A DNA stretch of 64,000 nt from Neckera pumila (GCA_963969595.1 OZ018416.1:5782065-5846064); one strand, 5' to 3'. Counted from the first letter of the stretch, positions 1 through 14,045 are shown. Numbers and translations: made by a program. The notes: generated by a model from the letters alone, not told the origin.

Positions 1-3000
1 TGCCAGATCCCTCACCGAAATCGCCAATAGCACCATTAATCTCCGACGCACTTCTCATTGTTGAAAAGGAGAATTCTCTTTCGGCGACATGACTTCTGTC
101 CTTCGGGGACGCCCCAGAGGTTGGCTGCCAACCGTTTGCATCTTCAATACATCGTTCATTTTTCATTTCTTTCCAAGTCATTTGATTTTCTGCAATTAAC
201 GTATCAACTTTGGTTGGATTCTTTAAGTTGACATGAGGATGTTCCATCTGCTCTCTTTCATCCCAAAACTTCACTTGTGGCTTCTCTTCTCTTAAGTTCG
301 TTTTCTCCCTTCGCATATTCTCAGCGGTAGCGTGAAGTTCCTTCTCCCTATTCTTAAAACTTGCTTCGTACTGGATTTCCTTATGCAGCATCATAGAATC
401 CCTTTGAGCACTGCTGCTTTCTGCCTTCGCATGCTCTGCACGCATCGCCTTCTTTGCGGCCTGCTGAATCATTTCCATAGCTTTTGCCTTTTCTTGATCT
501 AGCATATTCTTCATAGTCTCCAGATGCTTGGCTTCCATTGCCAGTTTTTCTTCTTTCGCAGCTGCAGCTGCTTCAGCATCCGTACGATCGTGGGCAAGTC
601 TCTTTCGCTCTTCCTCCAAAGCTTCTCTCTCTCTACACATTATAAGCAATTCAATTGGTCAGCAACCAAAATTCACGCCTGCTGAAGCAAATAATAAACA
701 AAATTGCTCTTCAAACAATAAGAAGCTTCAAGAAGGCAGTTGGTGGGTAACCTGGAAGCATTTTGTGCAGTCAAGGATGCCCCTGCCACAATTTCTTTTG
801 TTGCCTTCAGCTGTGCTTCAAGGGTCAGCTTAACCTCCTCAACTGCTTTCCTTGTTTCTTCCTTAAAAAAATAAGTACAAATGTCTTGAGCATAGTATTT
901 AGCAACAAGGAAACCATAAATTTCTCCAAAAACAAAAACAAAGACAGCACTAAATCTCCTTGCTACGTATACAATCTCCCTCAGTAAGTAGAATATATAG
1001 GATGAGACTTTGTACCAGGTCTTGTTGCTGTAGTTTCAAATTAGCTCGCTCTTGAGAGATCTTGACAGCTTCCTTTTGAAATGCTTCTTCCATATGCTTA
1101 AGGCGATCTTCCATGCCTTCATCCATTTTGTTGAGAACTACCACGTCTCCGGTTTTGAGCTCTTTGAAATCAAGCCGAGCCTCTCGTTTGTTTGATTTGC
1201 TCATACAGTGCGCTACTTCAGCCTGTAAGTAATAATTCAACCAACCTATGAGTGGCGCAATATGCTCTTCATTTTTTGCTTGGGCATAAGAGGTAAGTTT
1301 ATCACCACTTCAAGCTCAAAATGCAACTACCAAGCAATGCATCTCTATCTGGTGCACACAATGTGTAATCTAATTAAGTGGGGGGGATTTTGCAGACCAT
1401 CTAGCTCGGCAAGAAAACTTGCTCTTGTGCGCAAATACCTCAACTGTCAGTTAAATACTATGCTCACCTTTCTTTTTTCCTCATCGATTTCTGAGTTTAG
1501 TTGTCGCTGAACTTCGTCATTTTCAGCTCTTCTCTGGATTTCCGTTTCAGTTCTATTTAGCGCCTCTCTCTTGATAGCAAACTGTTTCCACCCTGTGCAA
1601 AATACTAAAGTTCTGAGCTCATGATGTAAGGACTCGAAACTACAAAAAATAGCACGTACCTTAACCACCTTAACTGAATGGCATGATGGAAGTTCTTATT
1701 TATCGTAAAACTCCATTATTTCTATTTAGAACAAAACAATGGGCATATTTTGCATCTTAGCTGATTGATGAGTCCAGACCTTTTTCAAGTTCCTCAGATT
1801 TTGTTTCGAATTCAACAGCTCTCTGCAATCGTTCCTTCACCTGCATTTCCAGTTTCGAGATAGTCTGACCGTGCTCTTCTAAGCTTTTAGCTTTCTTTTT
1901 TAAATCAGTTTCAAACTCTGCTAGCTCTCGCTCCTTGCTTTGTAATTGCTCTCGCCTTTCCTCAATCAGAAGCTCATCACGTGTGCGACTACGGCTTATT
2001 TCCTCAACAGAAGTTGTTTCCTCTTTAAGTTTGGCAGCGTGTTGTTCCACTTCTGCAAGCATTTTCTCCAAATCCTTTCTTTCATTAGCCAATCTGGCTT
2101 CAACATCCTGTAATTCAGAGGATACACTGTCAACATGTAAGTTTTCTTCAACTCGCAAACATTAGGTAACGTTGATGCATCTGTACTTCACAAAGAAGTG
2201 GTTGAAGACTAGTTTCTTCCACCTACATGCAAATCATTTTCACTATCAATAACCGCCTGCTCACGGGATCTCAGATTCTTCTCCTTAGTAGCGGCTTCTG
2301 CAGCCATCTTCTTAAGTCCATTTTGAACCGCAACTAGTTTTGATTCCTACACCAGATAGAAAGTCAAAATCATTCCTATGCTCAGTCAGAGGGATTATTC
2401 TAGGCTAGGCACGACATGTCAGGTTGCGAACGGATTAGACCAGATATTTGCAGTCGATTTGGTTCCATTTATTTGCTTACCATCATGTTTGCAATACACT
2501 CTTATCATACACTATCTCTAAATCATGGAGATACATATCAATCATCTAAAATCCACATACTCAGAAGCAAATCACTCAATAGGGATTGTCAGATTGGGAT
2601 AAATGGAGTTGTCAAAAATGAGTTACGGGAAGAGTTCCTTGCTTCCCTAATGATTCCAAATTTTTAGACAAATTTGTGGCCAAATCTCTGATTGTTGAAA
2701 ACGTCAAGGGCCAAACGATAGCTTGGAGATTGCTAGTGTCTTGCCTTGGAGATGTAGGTACCAGCAATCTCCAAACTTTTGTAGGCACTTAGGGTTACAC
2801 CAATAGAAGACAGCCAATTGGGTACCACAAAGCAGGCTAGAGATTTGGAATAATTGAGCCATTGGGGACCAAAACCAATACATTACTTGAATCTCCCGCA
2901 GACCCTAAACCTCAGACACCTCAAATGACGCCAATTTTAGCATTCTTGTGAGTGACATTTTGCAACTCAACATTATTGAAAGGGCAACAACTCATAGAAT

Positions 3001-6000
3001 AATCAGTGTCAGATGGATAGTAGCTAAGATCTGAAAGATATCGCCACCATTCACACCTGTGTCAAAAATTCACACTCTCGTCGTTTCAGGACTTCCTGAT
3101 GTGTGGCCAGCTTGTCGGCAAGAGCCTCGAGCTTCTTTTTCGAAGTCTCGACCTTATGCCGTTGATGCTCTAGTCTACTAGAAGCCTGATCCAGTTCTGC
3201 CACACGATCGATTATTTGGGAGCCAGCTTGTTCAATGTCCGTTTGAAGCTTTTTCTGCAAAGAGATAATTTTCAGAGGATTAGAAAAATATCAGGGCATG
3301 AATGTTGTGATTACTTCTGACCCTAACATGGGTTGAGTCTATCAATCCATTCCTCAGGATGTCCAGGAAACCGATATATCTTTTGATTCAGTGAGTAAAG
3401 ATTGAGCACAAGAAGATAAGGATGGCCTTCAGTGCTTCAAGCGACGGAAATAATAGAATACAACAGTTTTCTTTCGGCCATTCCTCAAATCCATCACTCG
3501 AAGTACGTAAAAGTATACCAGCTCTTTAATTTGTGCTGTCAACTCCTCCTTTCCCTTCACAAAGCTGTCAATCCTGTTCTGCAGAGTCTCTTCTGCTTCT
3601 CGTTGCCAGATTTTCAGCTCCTGCTTCTTGGCACGCAATTCCTCAAACTCTTTCTTGACTTCGCGCTTAGCTAACGCTAAATCCTCCACTTGGGTTTTAC
3701 AATCGTCGGCATGCTTGCGAACCTGTTTATAAGCACAACTGGCTCATCATGAAGAATAAATATTCACAGCAAACTCAGAAGTTCCCTATATTGAGAGATA
3801 TACAAGAGATTCAACCAACATTTAGCTTCATGTCCAGATTTACGAACCTTTCGTGCCAAGACAAGTCCTGCAAAGTCGAAAGGAAGTTGCAGAAACTTAC
3901 TTCCTTAAGGTGCTCATCGTGTTTCGTCTGCAAATCCCTCTCAGCACCCCAAGCTCTTGCTTCCATCTCAGCAAGGCGTTTTATATCCTCAAGTGCGACT
4001 CTTCTCTCTTCTGTCAGCCTGTCCAGGTCATTGTTTATTTCCTCCTCTTTGGCATCTAAAGCTCTACTTCGTTTCGTAAGGCTCTCCTGCTTGACTTTTA
4101 GTTCTTGGGTCCAAGATTCCTGTTCTTGAACCAATTTTGCGTGCAAGGCCTGCCATACACATGAGCAAAACATCCAATATCAAGCATGGCTGCTTTCCTT
4201 GGCAGAGACGTACAGAATACTTTCGTTCAAGGATGGCGCATAGATTTTTCTGGGAATCCAAAACATGGGTGGCTTACTTCACCTCGGACTGCTCCTGCTC
4301 TTCTTTAGCTTGATTCTCTATCTCTTGGAGTTTTTTCTGTTGTCCTTGTAGCTCTTTCTCTTTACAAAGTAGCTTATCCTCCCACTGTTTTAAATGATCC
4401 TCAACTGATCTCAAATACTCGGACGATTCCCGACGTTCCTGAATTGTTCGAGCCCATGCCTCCTCAGCACTTTTCTTCGAACAGTGTGCTACAACCGCTG
4501 CCTCTTGTGCTTCCTTTAACCGCACTTTCTCCTTCTCTAGGCCAGTCATCACTTCTTGTATTCTTGACCGCTCTTGCTCCAAGTACAGTTGTAATTCTGC
4601 CAGGCTTTTCTCTCTGCCATTGACATTATTTGTCATCTCTTCTACAGCAGCAGCCTTGTGTTCCAGTTCCTTCTCCAGTTCACGAACAGACATTTCTTTT
4701 GCATTTATTCTTTCCTCTGTTTCTTGGAAGGTCAACAAGAGCATTTCTTTCCTCTTTTCATCAACTCTATCCTTCTCCACCTGTTCGGCCTTAGTGTTCA
4801 AGTCGTCCTGCAACTTCTTCATGACAGAGATTTTGGACTCAACTTCTCTCTCTCTTCCTGCAATCAACCTCATCTTCTCCTGAACTTTGTGCTTCTCTCG
4901 ATTGATAAGCTCTTGGTCATCTTGCAACCTCTGAGACGTGACTCGTAATTCTTCTTGAAGAGCAGTGATTTCTAGGGCTCTTTCATCTAAGTTTGATTCA
5001 TGCACAAAGAGATCAGCCGCTTTTTTCTGGACATCTGCTAAAGACTTAGCAGCTTCTCTTTCACATTCTGCCACCGCCTGTCGCCAAAAGCCACGGATAA
5101 GCTATGCGAAAATATTGACACTCCCACATACAGTATTAGAGCTGATCTAGGTCACGTATATGCCTTACAAGTTTAATAAGAATAATAATAGTATATATGG
5201 GCTATTGAAGAGAACCCTCTATGGACCAAGCAGTCGACGTGAGTAGGGAGGTTACGGGGAATAATCGACGCGTCCGTGTCACCTCCCTGCTCACGCCGAT
5301 TAATGGACATAACCAGCGGGGGAGCACCGAGTTGTTCAACAAGTGTAGCAGTCAAGCGGGAGTTAGATGATTCAGTTGGGATCTGCAACAGGGTGGATGG
5401 AACAAAGTGCATGAATAGTTTTGTCATATGAATGAGTATCAAGATGGGTTGCGTACTTCACAACTATTCACGCACCTACACAAGTTGGTTATGAATTGGA
5501 AAGGTCGTGGTTATGAATCTAGAAGGCTGGAATCAACTGTTATGCTTCCCGTCAGCTCACGAGTCGTAACTGAAAAATCTTAAGATTTAGTGGATCAACC
5601 AAAGGAATTCATGAATGCACCTTACGGCGCTCTTGCAGGTGAGTGACCCAGAGGATAAGATTGTCACGTTCTCTTGCAAGCTTTACCCGCTCCTCGTCCA
5701 TACAAGCTGCCTGTTCTTCGGCACATTTCATCATGTCTTCAGATCGAGCACATTGTTCATTGGCAGCTTCCTTGGCTTTGGCCATCTCTTTGGTCATTTT
5801 GCCCATTCGTATTCCCTCTCTCTCCAACACAGTAGCCCATTTCTGAAGGTGAGTTTCACGGCTCATAAAAGTAACTAAGCGCTCACAAATCCCAACTACT
5901 GTTGAGCACCACTCTTCGCATTTTCCCTCAGCAGTTAGGAATGAGATACCATCGAATGTTCCACTTCTTTTATCCTTCAGTGACAGTTCTGGTTCAAAGC

Positions 6001-9000
6001 CAAAGGAATGATCCCCAAACCCGGTTTCTGTGCCTACAGAATCCTTCACTTCTAGCCAGGTGTTCTGGAGAACTTTCTCCTTCTGTTCCAAATGCCAAAG
6101 CACATCCTTCAGCCCTGTGTAAAGCTTTTTCATTACTGTCTTCCCTGTTTCTATTGACTTCAGAGACTCTCCTAAGTCGATCTTCTGTTTCTGCAAATTG
6201 TCAATATGATCACGCGTTAGGATATTATCAAGTATCTAAAATGGTGCACTGACCAGTATCAATAGAAGAGCAACCCTCCATACACGAGACATAACCCCTG
6301 AATCCAGTATAAGGGTCAGTATCCACATATCATGACTCTTAGCAAGACATCTGAAAGAGAACAACCAACACAAAAATGACAGTTTTTGGCCACCACCAAA
6401 TATTGAATACGGTGAAAAATGAGATTACATGTCAGATGCTCACCTCCGACTCTCGCTGCAAATCCTGCTCTCTATGACGCAAAGAATCTTCACATCTGCT
6501 AACTGCAAGTCGCGCCTGAGAGATCTTTTGCTCCTCCTCCAGTATTTTTTCCTCGGTAATCCTAAGTGCAGCCTCCCTTTTAGACAATCGCAACTCCCAA
6601 TTAACCTGCATAGCATGCTGTCCTTTCAAGTTTTAGAAAAGGACATATTGACATGCTCATAAATTTAAACATTAGAATCAAACTTCGAAATCTGAAACTG
6701 ATTGGATTATAATTTCGCAGCAAAAGTCAAAGACCATAATCAGTCGCGCAATCGTCAACTCAAAATCTCAATGGGTCTCGCAAGAGTCAATGAGATGGTA
6801 AATGGACAGCAAAATAAAGAGAGGCCAGCATCACAAATATTTTACTGGTAACCAGTAAGCCCAGATTCCCTAAAGGGCTCTGAACGGCATGGAGCTATCC
6901 TACTGAACTACAGATGGTGTCATTATCAATCAACAAGCTCGGTATATGTACATCCGATACTAAAATCTGCTCAGACACGTTTTGGAAGTTTGACGCAAAC
7001 CTTGTCAAGCCTATCGCTCGGCTTCTCATGCTCCGCTTCAAAAACATTCTTCTGGTCAACCTGAGCTTCCGGCTTCAACAAGTTGCAATCTTTCGAGGAT
7101 ACTCCCGTTACATTTTGTATTAACTTATCGTTTGATAAACCTTTTTCCTCTTCTGACTTACACTGCGCATCATGGTGCTAGCAAATACAAATGAGATACG
7201 AATAATAGCCTTCGCCATGGTCAGTCATCACATATTTCTCAATTGTAAAGAACAGCAATGATAAATCATATTAAATTCAAACTTCGTCGCAACTCTTTAT
7301 GGAATATCCAAAGTTTGATAATTGCGAAGAAATCAAGATGAGCAACCAGGTCGCATACATGAGACAAGTTTCGGCTTCCAATTCATCCCGAAAAGGGGAT
7401 GCATTAAATACAAAGAGTGATTAACATTTGATTATAAGAATTTTCAAAACAAGTAATCTAGAAAGCTTGAGACCTAAGGCCAACCTCAGAAGAGTGTCTG
7501 TCCATTCTGAAAGTGCCCTCTGATAGGACACCTCGCTCCCCAAGGACTCGCCAAGATATATTTCTGTGAAAAAAACAAATGTCATAGGACGATTAAATTG
7601 AGATAAGCATTGAAATTTTACAGTACGCAGTAAAATTAACGACGAATTACCAATCTACACAGGAATAATAAATTTAAACAGGAATATATCATACAGGTCA
7701 ATGCTACTCCTACACCAGTTTCGACTTCAAATTTTGGACCTGTGCTAGAATAAGGCACCAGTATCCATTCACGTATTGTAGAAACTCCGTGTACGATATT
7801 CACCACTACAGGCAATCAGAAAATATACGTTCTAAAATTATTGATAAGCCGATTCTATCTTGTAAGATGCATCTCCATTTATAGAATAATCCTTATTATA
7901 TCCAATGCGAGAGACCAAGCGATAAAAAAGATCCGCACACCTGTCTGAAACTCCGTCATAACCTAATAATGGGTTCAACTGCGAAGTCGCCACAGTCGCA
8001 GATGTTTGAGGAGCGCTCGGGGGAGACCTTGATTGATTGATATGTGCATCACTCGACTGCTCCAAACCAGAAGATGACAGGTGCGACTCGGAAGACCCAT
8101 TCTCGGGTGAATAGGTTCCAGGATCTGAGGTAGAAGGATAGGTGATGGAATTAAGACTCTCAATCATCTCGACTTCAGACTCATGAAAATCATCTCCACT
8201 TGAAGGCCTCGTCATCGAAGTGGATTGCTGTGGACATTCTAGTCCCACAAATTCTTGTTGCTTGAAACTGCTTTGGAGTTCTCTTGTGTGATCGGCCCTC
8301 TTGCGAAAAGTGTGTCGGGTTGTGGATGATGCACAACTCACATACTTTTCATTGCCAATACTAGGAGCTTTAGATATTGTTTGAACTGCAGGACTCAGGG
8401 GAGGTTTGTCCCGAACGAAAGTGGCCACAGTAGCTCTTACGACCTTAGTGTCGCTTGAGGGTGATACTTGCCCATCTTTGAATGCTTTTTCAGAGTTTTG
8501 GCACGAGGAACCAACCACAGATGTAGAGGGGGAACCTAGGGATGACGAGTGGTCATCCTTTGTAGTGGTTGCATCTCTCAGAGAGGTGGCTAAGGCTCCT
8601 GTTTTTTTTTGACGAAAACATGAGAAAGGTGCTCTATCGGTTTTTATCTCAGACCCGGCATAAAGATTGCTGGTTCTGCTCGAAGATGATGATGTCTTAT
8701 CCCCTGTCGTTTGTGCAGGTTTAGCTGTTGAGTGATTCGTGAACAAGGGATTCGAGTAAGAGGATGCAGCAGATGTGACCGCACATTTTTCCAAATGATT
8801 ACGAGGCGAGCTGGTCGTTGATTTCTGTGCACTATCCTTGTCTCCCTCCAATTTTGCAGACCTCTTCTGAAAGCTCATCCACTGACACACCAAACAGGAT
8901 CCAAGAGCATTACATAGGCAGGAAATTCTAGGAGTGCAAAAAAGCTCACAAATTGTATAGAGTACCATGGTTATTACGAGCCACAAATTAGCTGCGTGCT

Positions 9001-9299
9001 AACCCACAGACTATTATGATCTACTAGAGTGCAGCCAAAAAATCTCTTTTAAATTTCAGGCTCCCATGCAAAGTAGGTTGCAGAATATCACCAATTTTTG
9101 TACGACGTTGTGATTCGCATGCTAATCCCATGTCACAAGACGTGTTGAGATGATCAGTACCTGTGTCTCAAGCTGCTCGAAACGCCTCACGATGTCACAT
9201 GCATCAGACATGTCCTGCGCAGCGGCTGTTGCACAATTTGCAATTTGCATAATTCTACCGCAGTCCCCCATCTTGTGATAAATTCAAGTCGCAAATCCG
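1..9299 (-). CDS. Giant coiled-coil protein, multi-exon, 3' end beyond left edge
   Basis: I do not recognise the family. Exons that join in phase at GT/AG sites: 9161-9299 (ATG at 9271), 7963-8881, 7532-7563, 7001-7162, 6444-6605, 5621-6190, 4283-5077, 3901-4149, 3519-3722, 3057-3254, 2227-2346, 1780-2107, 1468-1592, 1016-1222, 752-861 and 1-632 (open to the edge). That gives about 1,641 codons without a stop. Residues 1-37 are a short hydrophilic start (MGDCGRIMQIANCATA...). Residues ~40-345 are Ser/Thr-rich and probably disordered. Residues ~463-650 (exon 5621-6190) mix a Trp/Cys-containing stretch (CEEWCSTVVGICERL) with helix. From ~650 on it is almost continuous Glu/Lys/Arg/Leu heptad coiled coil, turning more polar near the edge. 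This suits a filament, nuclear-lamina-like, centrosomal or axonemal scaffold; that role is inference. The start was chosen because it splices in frame to the Ser-rich exon and follows a UTR acceptor at 9300-9301. The 7001-7162 exon may begin at 7177 instead. Confidence 0.8.
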
Positions 9300-9778
9300 C
9301 TGAAACATGATTTGCCGCATGAACATATACACAGGTCAGATTTCATAAATGTATCAGCAAACGAGTCGACCTCTCACGAAATGTGATACTAAAAAGTTCG
9401 TCAAAACGATAGCAAAACACGATAGCAAAACAGGAACTATCAAAACAAACCCTAACTCTCCTGGAGCTCGCTCTAAATATATATGTCATTTTGAACGAAT
9501 GGCAGAAAAAGAACATTGTCGTACAAAAGAAGCGGTCTTCAATCACATATCCAAAAAATTTGTTGGAAATTAACCACATCTCCAAAGAAACACTTCTCAA
9601 AATAGATCCCGATAATAATAATAGCGTCGAATAATATATGAAAATTTTCGTCCTGTATCAAATACTAATGCACGACAAGCAACACACAAGACAGTAAAAC
9701 AACAAAAAGAAAATATTTCCCTCACAAGAACCTAAAACATGAAATTTTTTGTGGAATCATAAAAATCGGCAGCATACC

Positions 9779-10020
9779 TCCAACATGAGTCCAAACTCCA
9801 TGAAACTTCGTTACGCAATTCAAACTCGCTGATCGGAATGAGCGCTTAGCTTTCCTTTACGGAAAATTAAGAAATGAAACGCACGATCCACCAATTCCAT
9901 CGTGGTTAGGGTTCCGTGCCAGCCGAAAATTAAAAATTACGCCTCGGAGAACTGATCTTTCTGAGAGCAAATTAAAGCTGCGTTCACTGAGCGCATTTCT
10001 CTTCTCCAAGAACGAATGAC
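9779..10020 (-). promoter_or_regulatory. Probable 5' UTR exon and promoter of the coiled-coil gene
   Basis: On the minus strand a good splice donor (GAG/GTATGC) sits just below 9779, and a matching acceptor (TGTTTCAG) at 9300-9301 precedes the first coding exon. This implies a non-coding first exon from about 9779 up to roughly 9.9-10.0 kb and a ~480-bp leader intron. Sequence at 10.05-10.2 kb is clearly GC-richer than its surroundings, as expected near a plant promoter. I saw no convincing TATA box, so the start site is not fixed. Confidence 0.4.
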
Positions 10021-10249
10021 AATGGCTTCATCTCTTTCCCCTCATGCCACTGGCATAGTATGGGCGGGGTCCTAACTACAGCGTCTGGGTCGCGCGGGAC
10101 CACCATTGCGAGAGGAAGGTCGCAGGGGCAGGGTCGCAGGGAGATGAAATGTGGTTTAGTAAGGGACGTGACAGTTTCTTGGCCCGGGCTCGAGAGGGGT
10201 GGTGGAATAAGCTTAAGCTTAACCCTGTAACGCTGCCCCGGACACTAAA

Positions 10250-12540
10250 AGTTCATCAAAGAATCTTTGCATGTAAGTAGGATAGAAGTGTGATTGTTCA
10301 TCTTTGGAGTTTTGTGTGAAAAGGGAGGCCTTCACAGTAGTTTGACCTTGAATGAGTATTTTTGGTTTTCTTACAGTAGACGATGCACATTGTATAAAAA
10401 AGATGATTTTCGTGAAGACCAGTTTGTTTTTACAAGGTTAAGCATTAGGAAAAATTTTAGCCCTCCAAAAGGCTGCAAGTTCTGTACCCGCCGGGTGAAA
10501 TTATGGAAAAAATCAAAATCAATTTTTTATTTTTTGTTTTTTAAAATTTATTTAAAAAAATAATTTGGGTGCTTATATTAAATGTGACTATTGAAAAAAA
10601 AACAGAAGTTTTTTTTTTTGATGTCACCTAAAATTTGTTTGAAAAAATCACAAAACGCCACCTAAAATGCAGGTTACTTCTAGTGTATCGAGGACTCTTG
10701 AAAGTGAGCTTCAAATACACTAGATCTCGGAGAAAAAATCACATTAGAAATTCATTTAAAAAAAGTATAAAATAGATTTTGAGAAGTAGTAAATTGATTG
10801 GGCTAATTCATGTTGTGTCCTTTAACCTCATAATTTTTTGGTGACCAATTGTTTAGGATTGACATGTGAAAAGAAGATTGAAAGAGTTCAAATTACATTC
10901 AAAGTTTTACCACCCTCATAATGAAACATTATAATCTTTTAATCTATAAGTGATATTGTTGTGTTTTTTTTCCCATGTAATTGCTAACATGTCTAGTTTG
11001 AATTTGTACAATTGCAAGTCAAAAGAAGTTCATAATACTTATCAAAATGTTGGTTTTTGGTTCACTTTAGAGCAAATTCCAAGAAGCTCAAAAAAAGCCT
11101 TTAGTTGGGCATTTAGGAGTAAAAGACACAACAAGAGGATGGTTGAGGGGGTGCAAAAGTTTAGTATGATGTAAGCATAGGCACATGGTTGCACATGAGT
11201 GGTTGTAGGACTTAGCAAGGACAGTGTTAAATTGTCAATGGGAATATCTCAGCATAGATCTGTGCATAGAAAAGGTAGAGTACTTCAAAGGCTAAAGAAT
11301 GGTATATGTATTTCTTTGTTGATGTTGTTGATTACTTGATGCGTTGTAGTTCACCTTGTCACTGAGCCATGATTTATCCATATTTCCTCACGATGTAAAA
11401 TACTTGACATTTGGGTTTCAATATTACTATCTAAACAAGGGTTATGAGAAGAGCCAGTGGAGAGACAAGAGCTGAGAGCTTGCTTTACAAAACTACGAGT
11501 TGGTGGCTTTCATATGGGTTGTGGGATTTTGTATACTGTTCTAGCTGTGAGTGCCTTTGTAGATACATTGTTCGTGCTCAGGCTCCTATTTGAAGTTTGC
11601 TTGATGGCTTTGATTACCCGTTGTTTATAAACATGATTTGTTTAATGTGTTCCATTTCTTTCCTTTGTTTGGATTGTGCTTCGTTCTCATCAGCTGTAAA
11701 AGTTGTGATTAACAAACACATTTAAAAAGTCTAGAGTGCTCAAGACCATTTCATGTCGTGTTACAAGAACATGAACATGATATGGGCTTACTAAACCGGA
11801 GAGCTAAACTTATTAATTAAAGTTATCTATTGTGTAGGGTGTGATGTGTTTAGGTTGCATAAAATGTACAAATTTGAGGAAGCTGAACTGGTGTCTCTAA
11901 GCCCAGAGAGACCTTGACATAAGGCTAATCCTTTGTCATGGTGTTGGTTTGGTAAAGATTGAGAGTATATTGGAATTAAACTAAGCATTCAACAATATGT
12001 AGGAGAAAATCATAGAGCTACCAAGAGACCTTTTGGGTTCAAGAGATTAAATTTTTTTCACTATGTATAAATTTGTTATGCAATTTCAAAGTAGGAGGTT
12101 GTAAGCCACCACACGTGATAGTAGAAACCCCCCTTCCCATTCAACAATCAGTGGCTGAAGACATAAATTAAAGCCACGCTTATATTGCTTGCTAATAAGT
12201 CCAATTTAGATTTGAAGGATAATTGGACGTTTTTAGTATTATCTCTCGTATGCTATTTCTATGCAGCCACTTGCAAAGTTTTAGCTGTCAATTGCATTGA
12301 TATGTTCAATTAGTGAGTGAAGGAAATAGTGTCATCTACAAAACTAGTATCACTACAATTTTTCTTTCTGGGTGGAAATTCACACAATACAATAACATTT
12401 CGGTCTTCACTACTTTAATATTTTACAAATCATGTGACTTTGGTGAATTAGTGTCACACGCACTAGCAGGACAAATATGAGTGTATTCAAGTTTTCAATT
12501 GTTTTCAACTCCAAAATGTGTATGTCCTTTCAACTCACCG
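10250..12540. other. Gene-poor stretch
   Basis: Only short, low-complexity reading frames are present and no plausible spliced gene was found. Positions ~10450-10680 hold one diverged copy of an interspersed repeat, listed separately. The rest is AT-rich with scattered homopolymer runs. Confidence 0.5.
10455..10680 (+). repeat. Interspersed repeat family 'GGCCGCAAATTC', copy 1
   Basis: The core reads CCCTCCAAAAGGCTGCAAG, then TTCTGTACCCGCC, then a GTGAAATTATGG block followed by A-runs and a GATGTCACC motif. The same order of blocks recurs near 36930 and 49010. The ends are unclear in this copy. Confidence 0.5.
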
Positions 12541-13059
12541 CCCGCTTATTTTGACTGTTGGAAATTTCTCAGGGGCTGCACAGACGAAAGGCAAACCTGG
12601 AGGGCTAGCTTGCAAGCAATTGGGTGATCACATACTTAGGTCCCCAGCCGCTGAAAGCCTTCGATGGAGATAAATGTTTAAAACTGTATACGACATGCTC
12701 TTGAGAGATTTCATCAGAGAAGCTTTTTCAATATGGAAACTGTGGTTGCCTTACATTTTGGAGGAGCTGCTTCATAGTCCTTGGAAGAGGATCCCACCTT
12801 CTATATGTGCACGATCTTCTCATGGCGAGTGAGAGGAACTGTTCGTGGAGTCACTGTCCCATTGAGCGTTTTTTTGTAATTTGAAGTGGTGAATTGACTG
12901 CAGACATTTGTCCCGATTCTGGAGATGAGGATCCAGAAATTACATTCGTAATTTCTGACTTCTAAAACTCCGTCGTCTGAGCCTGTCATGAAAGCTTGAA
13001 GCGAGTAAATGCTTTCATGGAGTAATGCCTAAAGTTATTGTGCCCTGAGAATTTTGTCA

Positions 13060-13565
13060 CCTAAGAAAGTGCAAAAGTTTCAGGACAGTGGAGATCGATT
13101 TCTCATTCGCAATTTTGAATACAATAATCCAAAGGCAAATGAATTCCGGCTGTGTGCTTTCTGCTACTGTTTCCTTTGGAAAGATACATATTAAAAGATT
13201 ATCCACATTGGTTGAGATTGTTTGTCGTTAATCAACTCGGCGGGTTTTGTGTTTATGTGGGGAGAGGAATCATACTGCGTCACGTTTTGCATTAGTGGTT
13301 TATTTGCCTTAATTTAGTTAACCTTGAGGATGCTGTCAGAATTCTAGGACGTAAAGGAAGTGCACAAGTTTCAGGATAGTAGATTCGATGCCATTAGCAA
13401 TATTTGTAAATTAATTTGTAAATTAATCCCGAAGTAATTCTGGTTGTGTGGTTTGTGCCCTAATTGTTTTGTAGGTACCGAAACACGTAATATGATTTTC
13501 CAAACTGGTTGAGGTTGTTTCTACGTAGTCGCCTCTGTGAGGTGAGTTTTTATGTCCGAAGTGAA
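13060..13565 (+). repeat. Ancient tandem duplication, ~290-bp period
   Basis: Two diverged copies begin near 13060 and 13350. Matching landmarks: GTGCAAAAGTTTCAGGA at 13069 and GTGCACAAGTTTCAGGA at 13360 (offset 291), then similar blocks ending around 'ggttgaggttgttt'. It is too diverged to be recent. No coding frame is shared. Confidence 0.55.
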
Positions 13566-13832
13566 CATTCTTTTAGGTCACGATTCAGTTAAGTGAGTCT
13601 GAGTTGTCTTGTAAGTGACGATACGATATTGTGATGAATGGTGCCAAAGCTTGTTTTGATCTCCTGTGACCATCTTCCATGATGTTCAGAATGGATTTCA
13701 ACATTTCTTAGTGCAATTTAGGACCAAAATAATGATGCAAGATGCAACAATACTGAGTCTCCTTCGTTTGTAACCACATGTTTCTGATCACACTCTTTAT
13801 TTGTGCAGAGGTAACGTCCGCTCTGGAGAAGT

Positions 13833-14045
13833 GTGTTCAAGGATGTGCGCAGCCAGATGGTGTGCGTATCACGTAGTACTTTCACGCGTGCACGGCGTTT
13901 TTTCTGCCCTTTTCCATTTCTTAGCATTAAGTGGTGGGCCTCAGTTCTTTGTTTTATGATAGTGCTCCTGGCGTGTGCTTCGCTCTATCTGCGTTTGAGG
14001 GACCCTAAACTCGACAAAGTGTCCCCATCATCTGCATCCGAGTAA
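13833..14045 (+). CDS. Possible small membrane protein, unidentified
   Basis: The frame encodes 70 residues: a basic N-terminal half (residues 1-30, with STFTRARRFFCPF) followed by a strongly hydrophobic stretch, residues ~35-54 (WWASVLCFMIVLLACASLYL), and a short polar tail (RLRDPKLDKVSPSSASE). This would be a single-pass protein with a positively charged N-terminal side. No family is recognised. It may be only a chance frame or one exon of a larger gene. Confidence 0.2.
   Translation: MFKDVRSQMVCVSRSTFTRARRFFCPFPFLSIKWWASVLCFMIVLLACASLYLRLRDPKLDKVSPSSASE

Noticed and set aside
528..833. Plus-strand frames over 1-9 kb, e.g. 528-833, 1935-2165, 3749-4129 and 4620-4948
   Set aside because: They are reverse-strand shadows of the Glu/Lys-rich coiled-coil exons, giving Ser/Phe/Leu-rich translations with no splice logic.
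5283..5382. Possible extra exon of the coiled-coil gene (IPTESSNSRLTATLVEQLG...)
   Set aside because: It has a good acceptor and an open frame, but its best donor ends in phase 1. The neighbouring exons (5621-6190 and 4283-5077) join directly in phase 0, so including it would break the frame. It could only be an alternative exon.
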